A stretch of 41,703 bases of DNA from CAZTAO01 sp964611645 (GCA_964611645.1 CAZTAO010000041.1:1-41703), one strand, 5' to 3'. Counted from the stretch's first letter, positions 25,127-34,124 are shown. The notes: generated by a model not told the origin, from the letters alone. Program-made: numbers and translations.

Positions 25127-26368
25127 TTGCAGATCGTTCACATACCGCGTCGGTTCGTCAGGGATGAATGGGGAGGGACAGAGACAGTCGTGCTGGAAAC
25201 GGCCAGGCGTCAGATCGCTGCCGGGCACCAGGCGACGATCATGTGTCCTAGCATGCTCTCGTCTCCCGGACCCGACGAGATGGCGGGTGTGCCGATTGTA
25301 CGAGTCCCCTACTTTTACCCCTACTTCGGCTTGTCAGCGGAGGCCAGGCAGCAGTTGGACAAGAAGGGCGGCAACGTCTTCTCGTTTGCCCTACTGCGCG
25401 CGCTCGAACGCATGCCCGACCTTGACCTTATCCACCTCCACACAGGCAAGCGTCTCGGCGGCATAGCCCGCAAGGTAGCACAGCACAGGCGCATTCCCTA
25501 TGTGATCTCGCTGCACGGCGGTCTGTTCGATGTTCCGGGCGGCGAAGTTGACTCCTGGACTTCTCCATCAGCAGGAGCCTGGGAATGGGGTAAGGCGCTC
25601 GGGATGTGGGTCGGCTCGCGTCGGGTCATGGATGATGCCGGGGCCATTATATGCGTGGGCGAGCAGGAGCGGAGTGAGGTATCCTCTCGCTACCCGCACA
25701 AACGAGTTGCTTATCTGCCCAACGGGGTCGATGCGCAGCGCTTCGGTCGCGGTGATGGCCAGGCCTTTCGAGCCAAGCACAGTATCCCGCCGACAGCGAG
25801 AGTCATTTTGTGCGTTGGCAGAATCGATCCGCAGAAGAACCAACTCCTGGTGCTGCTGGCGCTGTCCGGGCTTCGGAATGCAATCCCGGATGTCCACCTG
25901 GTATGCCTGGGTCCTGTGACTAACGATGCCTACTACCAGCGGTTGCTTGTCACGTGCCGCGATCTTGGCTGTGAGAACGCGGTCACTCTGCTCACGGGAG
26001 TCCCCAACGACAGCCACGACCTTGTGGATGCCTACCACGCCGCCGACGTATTCGTGCTGTCTTCGGTGCACGAGCCTTTTGGAATTGTGATCCTGGAGGC
26101 GTGGGCGGCGGGCTTGCCAGTGGTGGCGAGCCGCGTGGGCGGGGTGCCGACGCTGGTAACGGACGACTCCGATGGCCTCTTATTCGATTCGGATGATATT
26201 GATGCCCTGGCAAAGCAAGTCCTGGCGGTTCTGCAAAGCCCTAATCTGCAAGCCTCTTTGCGCGACCGAGCAAGAGCGACAGTGCGCGGCCACTACACTT
26301 GGGAGGCTGTGACTGGGCGGATGTCAGCCCTGTATGAGGATGTTCGGTGTGAATATTCTGTTCGTTAG
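25127..26368 (+). CDS. GT4 glycosyltransferase
   Basis: About 413 residues from TTG 25127, immediately before LQIVHIPRRFVRDEWGGTE, which is the usual GT4 N-terminus with its glycine-rich loop; an in-frame extension into the Wzc-like gene is rejected. The donor domain shows ILCVGRIDPQKNQ, VHLVCLGP, HEPFGIVILEAWAAG (EX7E pair) and VVASRVGGVPTLV. It is a retaining GT-B enzyme, presumably cytoplasmic-side and membrane-associated. Donor and acceptor are not deducible. It begins 40 bp after the Wzc-like gene and overlaps the next glycosyltransferase by 20 bp, which argues for coupled translation. Confidence 0.92.
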   Translation: MQIVHIPRRFVRDEWGGTETVVLETARRQIAAGHQATIMCPSMLSSPGPDEMAGVPIVRVPYFYPYFGLSAEARQQLDKKGGNVFSFALLRALERMPDLDLIHLHTGKRLGGIARKVAQHRRIPYVISLHGGLFDVPGGEVDSWTSPSAGAWEWGKALGMWVGSRRVMDDAGAIICVGEQERSEVSSRYPHKRVAYLPNGVDAQRFGRGDGQAFRAKHSIPPTARVILCVGRIDPQKNQLLVLLALSGLRNAIPDVHLVCLGPVTNDAYYQRLLVTCRDLGCENAVTLLTGVPNDSHDLVDAYHAADVFVLSSVHEPFGIVILEAWAAGLPVVASRVGGVPTLVTDDSDGLLFDSDDIDALAKQVLAVLQSPNLQASLRDRARATVRGHYTWEAVTGRMSALYEDVRCEYSVR

Positions 26369-27548
26369 CCGAGTCTGTGGGTTTCACGGCGGAGTGGAGC
26401 AGAATGTGGCAGATACCGCCGCCGGGCTTCGGACTGCGGGACATCGCTGCGTCCTCGCTTGCGGTGAAATATCGAGCATCAGCCCAGAGACGTACGCCGG
26501 AGTCTTCGACTCGCATTCTGCCTGCCGCGAGCTTGGCGCAGCCGATGCCGAGCCGTTCTCCGACATTGTGGCCCGCGAGGCTCCCGATGTTGTCTATCTC
26601 CACAAGGTTCCGGCACTTCGCCCCCTGCTGCCGAGCCTTCACGGTCGGCGCAGTGTGATGATGGTTCACGACCACGACCTCTGTTGCCCGCGCCGCCACA
26701 AGTACTATGCATGGACTGGCCGAGTGTGCCATCGGCCGATGGGCAGCATATGTTACTGGGATGCGGCCAGCGTTGCACGAGGCCCAAGCGGCTTGCGATG
26801 GGTATCGCTGCGGCAGAAGACTGAAGAAATGCGAGCGCATCGAGAGCTGGATATTCTGCTTGTCGGCAGCACATTTATGCGTGACGAGCTGGTGTGCAAT
26901 GGATTCTCCCAATCGCAGGTTCGCGTGCTAGCTCCGCAGGTACAGCTGAATGCGCCGCATCCGACGCGAATACCGGAACGCGGCGATGTTCTGTATGTTG
27001 GGCAGTTGATCCGTGGTAAAGGGGTAGACCTTCTCCTTGAAGCCATTGCCGGGCACACCCCGGAGGGCAAGCTTCGCATAGTGGGCACGGGCAATGCCGA
27101 AGCTCGGTTGCGAGCCCAATCGAGGAAACTTGGTTTGCAGGATCGCGTGCAGTTCGTGGGCTGGGTGGACCACGTTAATCTGGACACTCTATATCAATCC
27201 GCGCAGGTGGTCGTGGTTCCCTCGCGATGGCCGGAGCCGTTTGGGATGGTTGGGCTGGAAGCGATGAGCCATGCCCGGCCTATTGTTGGGTTTGCGGTCG
27301 GTGGTATTACCGATTGGCTCCACGACGGAGATAATGGCCTCTCCGCGCCAGAGCAGAATACCCCAGCGCTTGGCAGAGCGATTCATCGCCTGATGCAAGA
27401 CCACGCGCTGGCGGTCCGTCTCGGCGAGCAGGGTTATCGGCGATACCGCGACGAGTACAGCTTCAGTCGCTACGTTGGGAATCTGGAAGAGTTGTTTGGC
27501 TTGTTGTGCAGCTCGCCGACTGGGGGTGGCCCGTGCAAATCGGCCTGA
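26349..27548 (+). CDS. GT4 glycosyltransferase
   Basis: About 399 residues from GTG 26349, which has GAGG 7 nt upstream; ATG 26334 or 26340 would add only residues that precede the first beta-strand (NILFVSRVCGFHGGVE). The donor domain has VLYVGQLIRGKGVDLLLEA, LRIVGTGNAEARL, WPEPFGMVGLEAM with the EX7E pair, and PIVGFAVGGI. The middle region contains a Cys/His-rich loop (HDHDLCCPRRHKYYAW and CHRPMGSIC), a recurring feature of some GT4 subfamilies and perhaps a metal site. It overlaps its neighbours by 20 and 16 bp. Substrates unknown. Confidence 0.92.
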   Translation: MNILFVSRVCGFHGGVEQNVADTAAGLRTAGHRCVLACGEISSISPETYAGVFDSHSACRELGAADAEPFSDIVAREAPDVVYLHKVPALRPLLPSLHGRRSVMMVHDHDLCCPRRHKYYAWTGRVCHRPMGSICYWDAASVARGPSGLRWVSLRQKTEEMRAHRELDILLVGSTFMRDELVCNGFSQSQVRVLAPQVQLNAPHPTRIPERGDVLYVGQLIRGKGVDLLLEAIAGHTPEGKLRIVGTGNAEARLRAQSRKLGLQDRVQFVGWVDHVNLDTLYQSAQVVVVPSRWPEPFGMVGLEAMSHARPIVGFAVGGITDWLHDGDNGLSAPEQNTPALGRAIHRLMQDHALAVRLGEQGYRRYRDEYSFSRYVGNLEELFGLLCSSPTGGGPCKSA

Positions 27549-28684
27549 CCACATTCGGCGCCGATGGCGGCAAGTCGGGCATCAGCCGGTATCTCATCAG
27601 CCTGCTGAGTGAATTCGCGCAGATGGCCGAGATGCCCCCGCTGGATGTTATAACCTACGAGCACGAGCGGCAGGTGTTCATTCCGCCGCAAGCGCCGTTT
27701 ACCGTGCAAGACATTTCCGCATCCTGGCAGCGCGCCATCGTGAATATCCTGTGGCACCAGACGGTTCTGCCGGGCATGTGCCGCAAGGGCGGATATGACG
27801 TCCTCTTTCTGCCTGCCGCCAACCGGCGGGTGGCATGGAGCGCGCCCTGCCCCGTGGTCGGCACCGTGCACGATTTCTCCAGCATCCACGTCGCGGGGAA
27901 ATATGATCCCGCGCGCATGTTCTACATCACGCGTGTGCTGCCGATGCTGGTGAGGCGGCTGTCGCACGTGTTGACCGTCAGCGAAAGCAGCAAGCGCGAC
28001 ATTGTGGAGTATGCCGGAGTCGCGCCAGAGCGGGTAACCGTAACTCCGTTGGCAGCCGACACCACTCGCTATACCCCCGGTGATCCAGACGAAGCTCTGC
28101 GCGGGATGCAGGCTCGGTATCGCTTTACAGGACCGTACATTCTCTATGTCGCCAGGCTGGAGCATCCCGGGAAGAACCACGTCCGCCTGATACAGGCATT
28201 CGAGCTTCTGAAGCAGCGCGAGCACATTCCGCACGCGCTCGTTTTGGCCGGGACCGACTGGGACCGTGCGGAGGAAGTGCATCAGGCCGCAACGCGCTCC
28301 GCGTTCTCCTCCGACATCGTCTTCACGGGGTTTGTGGCTGAGCCGGAACTACCAGTGATGTATGGAGGGACCGAGTGCTTTGTGTTTCCGTCGTTGTATG
28401 AAGGATTCGGGCTGCCGGTTCTGGAGGCTATGTGCTGCGGCGCGCCTGTAGCATGCGCCAACGTATCATCGATACCGGAAGTCGCCGGAGATGCGGCTCT
28501 GTTGTTCGATCCTTACGAGGTTGACGCGATCGCGGGCGCTATGATGACAATGATTGCTGACGCATCAATGCGCGAACGATACTCACTGCTCGGGTTGGCG
28601 CGCGGTCGGCAGTTCTCGTGGCGCTCGACTGCTGAGAAGACTTTGAGCGTGCTGCAATTGGCCGCTTCCGAAGGGCGGCGTTGA
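27533..28684 (+). CDS. GT4 glycosyltransferase (mannosyltransferase-like)
   Basis: About 383 residues from GTG 27533, preceded by GGGGGTGG; the frame upstream lies in the previous gene. It starts with the GT4 strand and loop QIGLTTFGADGGKSGISRY. The donor part contains VLTVSESSKRDI, PYILYVARLEHPGKNH, IVFTGFVAEPELPVMY, YEGFGLPVLEAM (EX7E) and IPEVAGDAALLFDP. This combination is frequent in WbaZ/MtfB-like mannosyl- and rhamnosyltransferases, but a precise sugar cannot be assigned. It is followed after one base by the uridine-kinase gene. Confidence 0.92.
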   Translation: MQIGLTTFGADGGKSGISRYLISLLSEFAQMAEMPPLDVITYEHERQVFIPPQAPFTVQDISASWQRAIVNILWHQTVLPGMCRKGGYDVLFLPAANRRVAWSAPCPVVGTVHDFSSIHVAGKYDPARMFYITRVLPMLVRRLSHVLTVSESSKRDIVEYAGVAPERVTVTPLAADTTRYTPGDPDEALRGMQARYRFTGPYILYVARLEHPGKNHVRLIQAFELLKQREHIPHALVLAGTDWDRAEEVHQAATRSAFSSDIVFTGFVAEPELPVMYGGTECFVFPSLYEGFGLPVLEAMCCGAPVACANVSSIPEVAGDAALLFDPYEVDAIAGAMMTMIADASMRERYSLLGLARGRQFSWRSTAEKTLSVLQLAASEGRR

Positions 28685-28685
28685 T

Positions 28686-29321
28686 ATGCGCGTGATCAGT
28701 ATCGCCGGACCGTCCGGAGCGGGTAAGTCCTACCTAGCGCAGGCAATATGCGATGCAGGAATCCGCCAGACATCGGCATGCATATCGCTGGATCACTATT
28801 ATCACGACCTGAGCCATCTGGACTCAGAAGCGCGCGCTACGTCCAATTTCGATGATCCCGGAGCTGTGGATCATCAGCACCTGATCTCGCAATTGACCGA
28901 TCTTCTGCGCGGGCTGCCCATCCAACGCCCCTGCTACGATTTCGCTACCCACACACGAAAGAACGAGTGCGCTCTAGTGATGCCGGCTGATCTTCTTGTT
29001 CTGGAAGGGCTGTTTGCGCTGTCATGGCCTGAGTTAAGAGACTTGTTCAGCCTATCGATCTTCGTCGACGCCCCGGACACGCTTTGCCTCCAGCGACGGG
29101 TAGCTCGCGATGTAGAGGAACGCGGGCGAACGGAAGAGTCGGTGCAGGAGCAATACGCCGCCACGGTGCGTCCGATGGCCCAGCGACACATACTGCCCAC
29201 GCGGCAGCACGCAGACCTCGTAATCCCAGGCGATGCGCCTGTCGCACAGTCCATCGACCTGATCCGCAAGCATTTTGATGCTGCAAGACAATCCTCGCAT
29301 CCGGAGGGCTGCCGAAGATGA
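28686..29321 (+). CDS. udk: Uridine kinase family P-loop kinase
   Basis: A 211-residue protein, the normal length of uridine kinases. It has the P-loop GPSGAGKS (8-15), LDHYYHDL (nucleoside-site Asp and Tyr), NFDDPGAVD, PCYDFATHTR and LEGLFAL, all in family order, and an Arg-rich lid segment (LQRRVARDVEERGR). Uridine kinase makes UMP or CMP from nucleosides with ATP or GTP in the cytoplasm. Its presence inside a glycosyltransferase operon is uncommon. It might return uridine to the UDP-sugar pool, or the fold may have been recruited to phosphorylate another metabolite. It starts 1 bp after the GT4 stop and overlaps the phosphoglycosyl transferase by 4 bp (ATGA). Confidence 0.85.
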   Translation: MRVISIAGPSGAGKSYLAQAICDAGIRQTSACISLDHYYHDLSHLDSEARATSNFDDPGAVDHQHLISQLTDLLRGLPIQRPCYDFATHTRKNECALVMPADLLVLEGLFALSWPELRDLFSLSIFVDAPDTLCLQRRVARDVEERGRTEESVQEQYAATVRPMAQRHILPTRQHADLVIPGDAPVAQSIDLIRKHFDAARQSSHPEGCRR

Positions 29322-30055
29322 AGCGACGCTACACCACTTCATCCCGATTACTCGATGAGCTCTACCAGCGCTACGGGACCAGCGGTCAAGGCCCCAGCCG
29401 CTGGCGACTGAACCTGAGCTACTGGCAGAAGAGGTATTCCTACGAACTAGTGATTGGCGGGGCGAAGCTCGCGAAGCGCCTGATCGACATCGCCGCCTCG
29501 TTGGCTGCGTTGATCCTGCTGCTGCCTGTGTTCGCCTTCGTGGCGATCTGCATCAAGCTCACAGACGGCGGCCCGGTGCTCTACTGGCAGACTCGGGTCG
29601 GAAAGTGGGGGCGGGAATTCCCATTTCCCAAGTTCCGCTCGATGGTGACAAATGCCGAGAAGCTCCAGCAGCAACTTGTCAGCCATCACGAGGACAGTGT
29701 CACATTCAAGATGAAGAACGACCCGCGTATCACTTGGATCGGCCGCATAATCCGCAAGCTCAGTATTGACGAGTTGCCGCAGTTCTGGTGCGTGTTAATC
29801 GGGCAGATGTCGCTGGTGGGACCGCGTCCATCTCTGCCCAAGGAAGTTGCGCTGTACACTCTCTCGGACCGGCGGCGTTTGGATGTGATTCCCGGCCTCA
29901 CCTGCATCTGGCAGGTGTCGGGCCGCGGCGACATACCTTTCCCGGAGCAGGTGAAGCTGGATGTGCAGTATATCCAAAGCCAGAACTCCTGGATTGATCT
30001 GAAGATTCTGTTCAAGACCATACCCGCAGTGCTGCTGGGTAAAGGCGCGTACTGA
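29318..30055 (+). CDS. Initiating phosphoglycosyl transferase (bacterial sugar transferase)
   Basis: A 245-residue monotopic PGT (WcaJ/PglC C-terminal domain type). The re-entrant membrane helix is at about 50-75 (RLIDIAASLAALILLLPVF). Motifs follow in order: KFRSM, NDPRITWIGRIIRK, the catalytic Asp-Glu dyad in LSIDELPQFW, GQMSLVGPRP and PGLTCIWQVSGRG. The enzyme transfers a sugar-1-phosphate from an NDP-sugar to undecaprenyl phosphate, the first step of the repeat unit. It lacks the N-terminal four-helix and Rossmann regions of WcaJ and instead has a short basic leader. It is the only one of three adjacent PGT-fold proteins with an intact dyad, so it is probably the sole initiating enzyme. 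Confidence 0.94.
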   Translation: MKRRYTTSSRLLDELYQRYGTSGQGPSRWRLNLSYWQKRYSYELVIGGAKLAKRLIDIAASLAALILLLPVFAFVAICIKLTDGGPVLYWQTRVGKWGREFPFPKFRSMVTNAEKLQQQLVSHHEDSVTFKMKNDPRITWIGRIIRKLSIDELPQFWCVLIGQMSLVGPRPSLPKEVALYTLSDRRRLDVIPGLTCIWQVSGRGDIPFPEQVKLDVQYIQSQNSWIDLKILFKTIPAVLLGKGAY

Positions 30056-30056
30056 C

Positions 30057-31424
30057 ATGGAATCACCAAGCCCGCAGACCGGGCGGCACCTGCCAACTGA
30101 AGTGGGAGAGTTCCAACGGCGGCGGAGACGCGTGCCTGCGATCTACGCCGTCTGGCTGATGGACCGACTGCGCGACCGTGTTATGCGCGGGTTCGATTTT
30201 CTGCTGGCGCTCGCGCTGTTGGTCGGGCTGTCGCCGCTATGGCTGATCGTTCTCCTGGCGTCTCTCCGGCAGTCGCCGCACGTGGTCGGTCAGGAGTTGG
30301 TGGGACGCTGGTATGTCCGGTTTGTCCGGTATCGTGTCAACCTGGCGTCATGTGGAATAGGCGAGATCTTGCGTCGGTGGCATCTGGATGCTTTCCCGGC
30401 GCTGCTGCCGATTGTCCGTGGAGATATGGCATTTGTGGGACCGCGTGCCGTGAGACCCGGCGAGATCAGCCCGCGCGACCGGGTAGCCCGACTGCGATAT
30501 GAGGTTCGTCCGGGGTTGGTCGGGCCGTGGTGGGTCAAGCATCGCGGAAGCGTCGATTTTGACCCCGAGCCTGTGGTGGACGCCGAGTATGTGGCCACTC
30601 GCTCCGCCGGCGGTGATCTGGGAGTACTAGCGCGCGCCGGATTCGTGCTGACCTACGGAGGCGGGGGCCAGGCTATTACACCAGACCAGTTGGATATCCT
30701 TCGCATCCCCATTCATAACCTTTCAATGTCGGACGCGCTGGATGCTTTAGTTGAGATAGCAGGCGGTGACCAAACCCGGCAGGTCGCATTTGTGAACGCC
30801 GACTGTGCGAACATCGCCTATCGGGACTCTGATTATCTGGCGATTTTGCAGGAATGCGCGTTGGTGTTGGCTGATGGAATCGGGATGAAACTAGCTGGAC
30901 AGATGCTGCATAAGCCGATCCGGCAGAACGTCAACGGAACGGACCTGTTCCCACTGCTGTGTGAACTACTGTCCGGCACATCGCAGGGAATATTCCTGCT
31001 GGGAGGGAAGCCTGGGATTGCCGAAGGAGTGGCGGAGTGGGTCCGCGAGCACAACCCGGGGGTGACAGTCTCCGGGTATCACGATGGCTTCTTCACCCCG
31101 GAGGAAGAGCCGGACGTCATTGCGGAGATCGCGGCATCCGGTGCTGCGGTGCTGCTGGTGGCTTTCGGTGTGCCCCGCCAGGAGAAATGGCTGGCGGAGC
31201 ACCTTGCCCAAACCAACGCGCGCCTCGGAATGGGGGTTGGCGGGCTTTTCGATTTCTACTCAGGCCGCATTCCCCGTGCACCGCTTTGGATGCGAGAAAT
31301 CGGCCTGGAGTGGGTGTATCGATTCCTGCAAGAACCCGGACGGTTGTGGAGAAGGTATTTCATCGGCAATGCGGTGTTCCTATGGCGAGTGCGTCGCGAA
31401 CGACGAGCCAGACCGACAGAATGA
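30057..31424 (+). CDS. PGT-like domain fused to WecG/TagA/CpsF (GT26) glycosyltransferase
   Basis: A 455-residue fusion. Residues 40-205 follow the PGT pattern: a hydrophobic re-entrant helix (FDFLLALALLVGLSPLWLIVLL), LRRWHLDAFPALLPIVRGD, MAFVGPRAV and VRPGLVGPWW. The catalytic Asp-Glu reads Asp-Ala (LDAFP), so this half is probably inactive. Residues 220-450 are a complete GT26 domain: VAFVNADCANIAY, LVLADGIGMKLAG with the catalytic Asp, RQNVNGTDLFP, VAFGVPRQEKW and GVGGLFDFYSGRI. GT26 enzymes add the second sugar (for example N-acetylmannosamine) to the undecaprenyl-linked first sugar. The PGT half may serve to hold the enzyme at the membrane or beside the true PGT encoded just upstream (inference). 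Confidence 0.9.
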   Translation: MESPSPQTGRHLPTEVGEFQRRRRRVPAIYAVWLMDRLRDRVMRGFDFLLALALLVGLSPLWLIVLLASLRQSPHVVGQELVGRWYVRFVRYRVNLASCGIGEILRRWHLDAFPALLPIVRGDMAFVGPRAVRPGEISPRDRVARLRYEVRPGLVGPWWVKHRGSVDFDPEPVVDAEYVATRSAGGDLGVLARAGFVLTYGGGGQAITPDQLDILRIPIHNLSMSDALDALVEIAGGDQTRQVAFVNADCANIAYRDSDYLAILQECALVLADGIGMKLAGQMLHKPIRQNVNGTDLFPLLCELLSGTSQGIFLLGGKPGIAEGVAEWVREHNPGVTVSGYHDGFFTPEEEPDVIAEIAASGAAVLLVAFGVPRQEKWLAEHLAQTNARLGMGVGGLFDFYSGRIPRAPLWMREIGLEWVYRFLQEPGRLWRRYFIGNAVFLWRVRRERRARPTE

Positions 31425-31464
31425 ATCTGATGAGAACGACGCGGAAACTTGAGGAGAGTGGACG

Positions 31465-32976
31465 ATGCGAGCAATCCTGATAGCGGCAGATGAGCCGGCA
31501 TCCATGCAGTTGATGAGCGCAAGGTATCCTCTGGCGCTTTTCCACCTGATGGACCGCCCTGTGCTGCAGGTGGCCATCGAGTACCTGATAGAGCAGGGAA
31601 TCCTGGATTTCCACCTTGTTCTCAATCACCTTCCCGAGGCCATAGAAGACTACTTCGGGGACGGCCAGCGTTGGGGCTGCACGATCAAGTATCACCTGTG
31701 CAAAGACCCCAAACAGCCCTACGGCGCGCTCCACACCATCGACATCAAGCCAGATGAGAGCCCGGCGTTGCTGGGGCACATCCACACGCTTCCGGCCTTT
31801 CCTGACAAGTCCTTGCAGGCCGCCGCGTCCGACACCGTACAGCAGTTCGTCTTCGCGGAGAAGCCCACTGAAGATGGCGACCGAACATCGCCGCCGCCCT
31901 GCTGGACCGGTTGGGCGACTGTCCCCGTGTCGACGTTTTCCCAGTTGCCACGCCAGGCAGAGTACTCAGATATCGAGTCTGCTATTGGCGGCTTGCCGCA
32001 TACCAGCGTTAGCTGTGAGCAGATGCTCCGGTTCGATACATATCCCGCGCTTCTTCAAGCCAATCTCGACGTCCTCTCCGGCCAATTCCCGCATTGCCAA
32101 CCGGTGGGCATACTGGCCGAGCCGGGAGTGTTCATCAACCGCAACGTGATGATTCATCCCACGGCCAACGTTACACCGCCTGTCTACATCGGCGAGAACA
32201 GCCACATCGGGGCCAATGTGCAGTTGGGGCCGGACGTGGTGATAGGCAGTGGCTCGATACTCGACGTAGGCAGCGACGTGGAGCACACAGTGGTCACCCG
32301 GAACAGCTACGTCGGACAGAGCCTGGAGTTGGACGGGGTCATCATCGACAAGAACCTGCTGATCAACACCCGTCTGGACATCGAGACCCACATCCACGAG
32401 CAGTTTATGATAAGCGAACTCTCCGGCAAGCCGCTACGGAGTGTGCTCGGCAAGGGACTGTCCGCCCTTGCTGGCCTGGTATTGTGGGTGATCACTCTAC
32501 CGGTGTTGCTGCTGGTGTACGTCGCGCTTGTAATCGGACGTCGCGGGCCGGTGTTCCACAAGCAGACCTATCTTCGCATCCCGATTCATGGTGACGAGCG
32601 ATGGCGCGAGTTCACGGCCTTGAGTTTCACGCCCTCACCGAAGCGCTACGGGGGCCTGGCGCACTGCTTGCTGGCGGCGCTCCCGGCGTTGGGAAGCGTT
32701 GTCAGGGGAGATATGCGCCTTGTGGGTCTGCCGCCGCGTTCTCCTGAAGAGGTCGAGCAACTGCCTGATGACTGGCGGGCATTGTATCTGCAGGGTAATC
32801 CTGGCTTGGTGACGGAAGCGGCGGTCCGCTACGGGCATCAAGCTGGCGATGATGAGAGATACGCGGCAGACGTCTACTACGCCGTTCACGCCAACGGATG
32901 GTACGATACGCTACTTTTCTTCTCGGGTATTGGCCGCGTGTTCCGCCGCTCGCGACCTGTTGAGGATGTGAAATGA
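31465..32976 (+). CDS. Pseudo-nucleotidyltransferase / beta-helix / pseudo-PGT fusion
   Basis: A 503-residue three-part protein. Residues 1-210 align in pattern with sugar nucleotidyltransferases (RAILIAADEPASMQLMSARYP, then LMDRPVLQVAIEYL), but the GxGTR loop and the metal-binding GD are missing. Residues 225-320 are left-handed beta-helix repeats (VYIGENSHIGANVQLGPD). Residues 330-500 follow the PGT pattern: a membrane helix (ALAGLVLWVITLPVLLLVYV), FHKQTYLRI, and LAALPALGSVVRGDMRLVG, where the catalytic Asp-Glu is Ala-Ala and LVGPRP is LVGLPP. None of the enzymatic parts looks active, so a scaffolding or regulatory role is likely. GAGGAG lies 8 nt before the ATG. It overlaps the receiver-phosphatase by ATGA. 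Confidence 0.85.
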   Translation: MRAILIAADEPASMQLMSARYPLALFHLMDRPVLQVAIEYLIEQGILDFHLVLNHLPEAIEDYFGDGQRWGCTIKYHLCKDPKQPYGALHTIDIKPDESPALLGHIHTLPAFPDKSLQAAASDTVQQFVFAEKPTEDGDRTSPPPCWTGWATVPVSTFSQLPRQAEYSDIESAIGGLPHTSVSCEQMLRFDTYPALLQANLDVLSGQFPHCQPVGILAEPGVFINRNVMIHPTANVTPPVYIGENSHIGANVQLGPDVVIGSGSILDVGSDVEHTVVTRNSYVGQSLELDGVIIDKNLLINTRLDIETHIHEQFMISELSGKPLRSVLGKGLSALAGLVLWVITLPVLLLVYVALVIGRRGPVFHKQTYLRIPIHGDERWREFTALSFTPSPKRYGGLAHCLLAALPALGSVVRGDMRLVGLPPRSPEEVEQLPDDWRALYLQGNPGLVTEAAVRYGHQAGDDERYAADVYYAVHANGWYDTLLFFSGIGRVFRRSRPVEDVK

Positions 32977-34124
32977 AGATTCTTGTAGCCGAGGATGACA
33001 ACGTCACCAGGAAGATGCTCGCCAGCCTGCTGATGAAATGGGACTTCGATGTCGTAACTGCTTGCGACGGCATTGAGGCGTGGGACATCCTGATGGCCCC
33101 CGACCCGCCCGACCTTATGCTGCTGGACTGGCAGATGCCCGGTATGGACGGGATAGACATCTGCCGCCAGCTCAGAGGATCCAAAGCGCATAGGAGCAAG
33201 TACGTTGTCTTGTTGACGTCGCGATCGGAGATGGAGGACATCGTCGCCGGACTGCAATCCGGCGCGGATGACTACCTAACCAAACCCTTCGACAAGAGCG
33301 AGCTTCAAGCACGCATCAGTGTGGGACGCCGCACGCTTCAACTTCAGCACGACCTGGCAAGATCGCTGCGTACCATCGAAGATACCATGCTGCGGCTTCA
33401 GGACAACTTCCTGTGGGGGCACGCGGCAACCGGACTTCTAGGATGCTCAATTGCGGTCAACTCACTCGCATTCGAGAAGACCGATGGTGATTTCTACGAC
33501 TTCTACGCGCTCACTCCGAAGCAGTTTGACGTAGTGATTGGCGATGTTGTGGGTAAAGGTATGATTGCGGCGCTGCTTGGGGCGGCAACAACCCACAGCA
33601 TGTCCAGAGCCTACCGAGACCTGCTTGCAGACAGCCGACACAGTGAACTTCCGTCCCCGCAAGCGCTGGTCCAACGCCTCAACACGCAGATCTGCCCGCA
33701 ACTCCGCTCAATGGACAGCTTCGTTACTCTGTTCTACTGCCGGTTCGACCTACAGGCGATGCAGGTGACCTACGTCGATTGCGGGCACCCGAGGCCACTC
33801 ATCTACAACCCGCAAACTCGGACGCACCGCCGACTGTCAGGCCACAACTCGCCCATCGGTTTTCTGCCGGACGATCAACTGCACGAGGAGTCTGCGCCAA
33901 TTGTGTCTGGAGACACTATCCTGCTGTATTCCGATGGCATTTCGGAAGCGCGGAATGCCGACGGAGACCTCTTCGACGAATGGCGCCTTGAGGAATTGCT
34001 GGAGCAGTGCGCGGACCAGACTCCAGAAGAAACACTCGCATCCATTAACCAGGCGTGCACTTCATTTGTAGGAGAAGCTGGCTTCCAGGACGACGCCACC
34101 TGCATGGTTATCCGCATCCACTGA
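32973..34124 (+). CDS. Receiver-SpoIIE phosphatase fusion, second copy
   Basis: A 383-residue paralogue of 16448-17593. The receiver has EDDN (7-10), D52 in LLDWQMPGMDG and the Lys in YLTKPF. The linker is nearly the same, with SLRTIEDTMLRLQDNFLWG. The phosphatase domain keeps GDFYDF, GDVVGKG, YSDGISEA and QDDATCMV. It should dephosphorylate the STAS protein encoded at the other end of the locus. It is the last gene of the 11-kb operon and overlaps the pseudoenzyme fusion by 4 bp, so regulator and biosynthetic genes are co-translated. No histidine kinase lies adjacent; the hybrid kinase at 17590-22827 is the nearest possible phospho-donor. Confidence 0.93.
   Translation: MKILVAEDDNVTRKMLASLLMKWDFDVVTACDGIEAWDILMAPDPPDLMLLDWQMPGMDGIDICRQLRGSKAHRSKYVVLLTSRSEMEDIVAGLQSGADDYLTKPFDKSELQARISVGRRTLQLQHDLARSLRTIEDTMLRLQDNFLWGHAATGLLGCSIAVNSLAFEKTDGDFYDFYALTPKQFDVVIGDVVGKGMIAALLGAATTHSMSRAYRDLLADSRHSELPSPQALVQRLNTQICPQLRSMDSFVTLFYCRFDLQAMQVTYVDCGHPRPLIYNPQTRTHRRLSGHNSPIGFLPDDQLHEESAPIVSGDTILLYSDGISEARNADGDLFDEWRLEELLEQCADQTPEETLASINQACTSFVGEAGFQDDATCMVIRIH

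Noticed and set aside
27470..28282. 270-residue open frame on the minus strand
   Set aside because: Lies opposite a GT4 gene with all motifs; high GC produces long antisense frames here.
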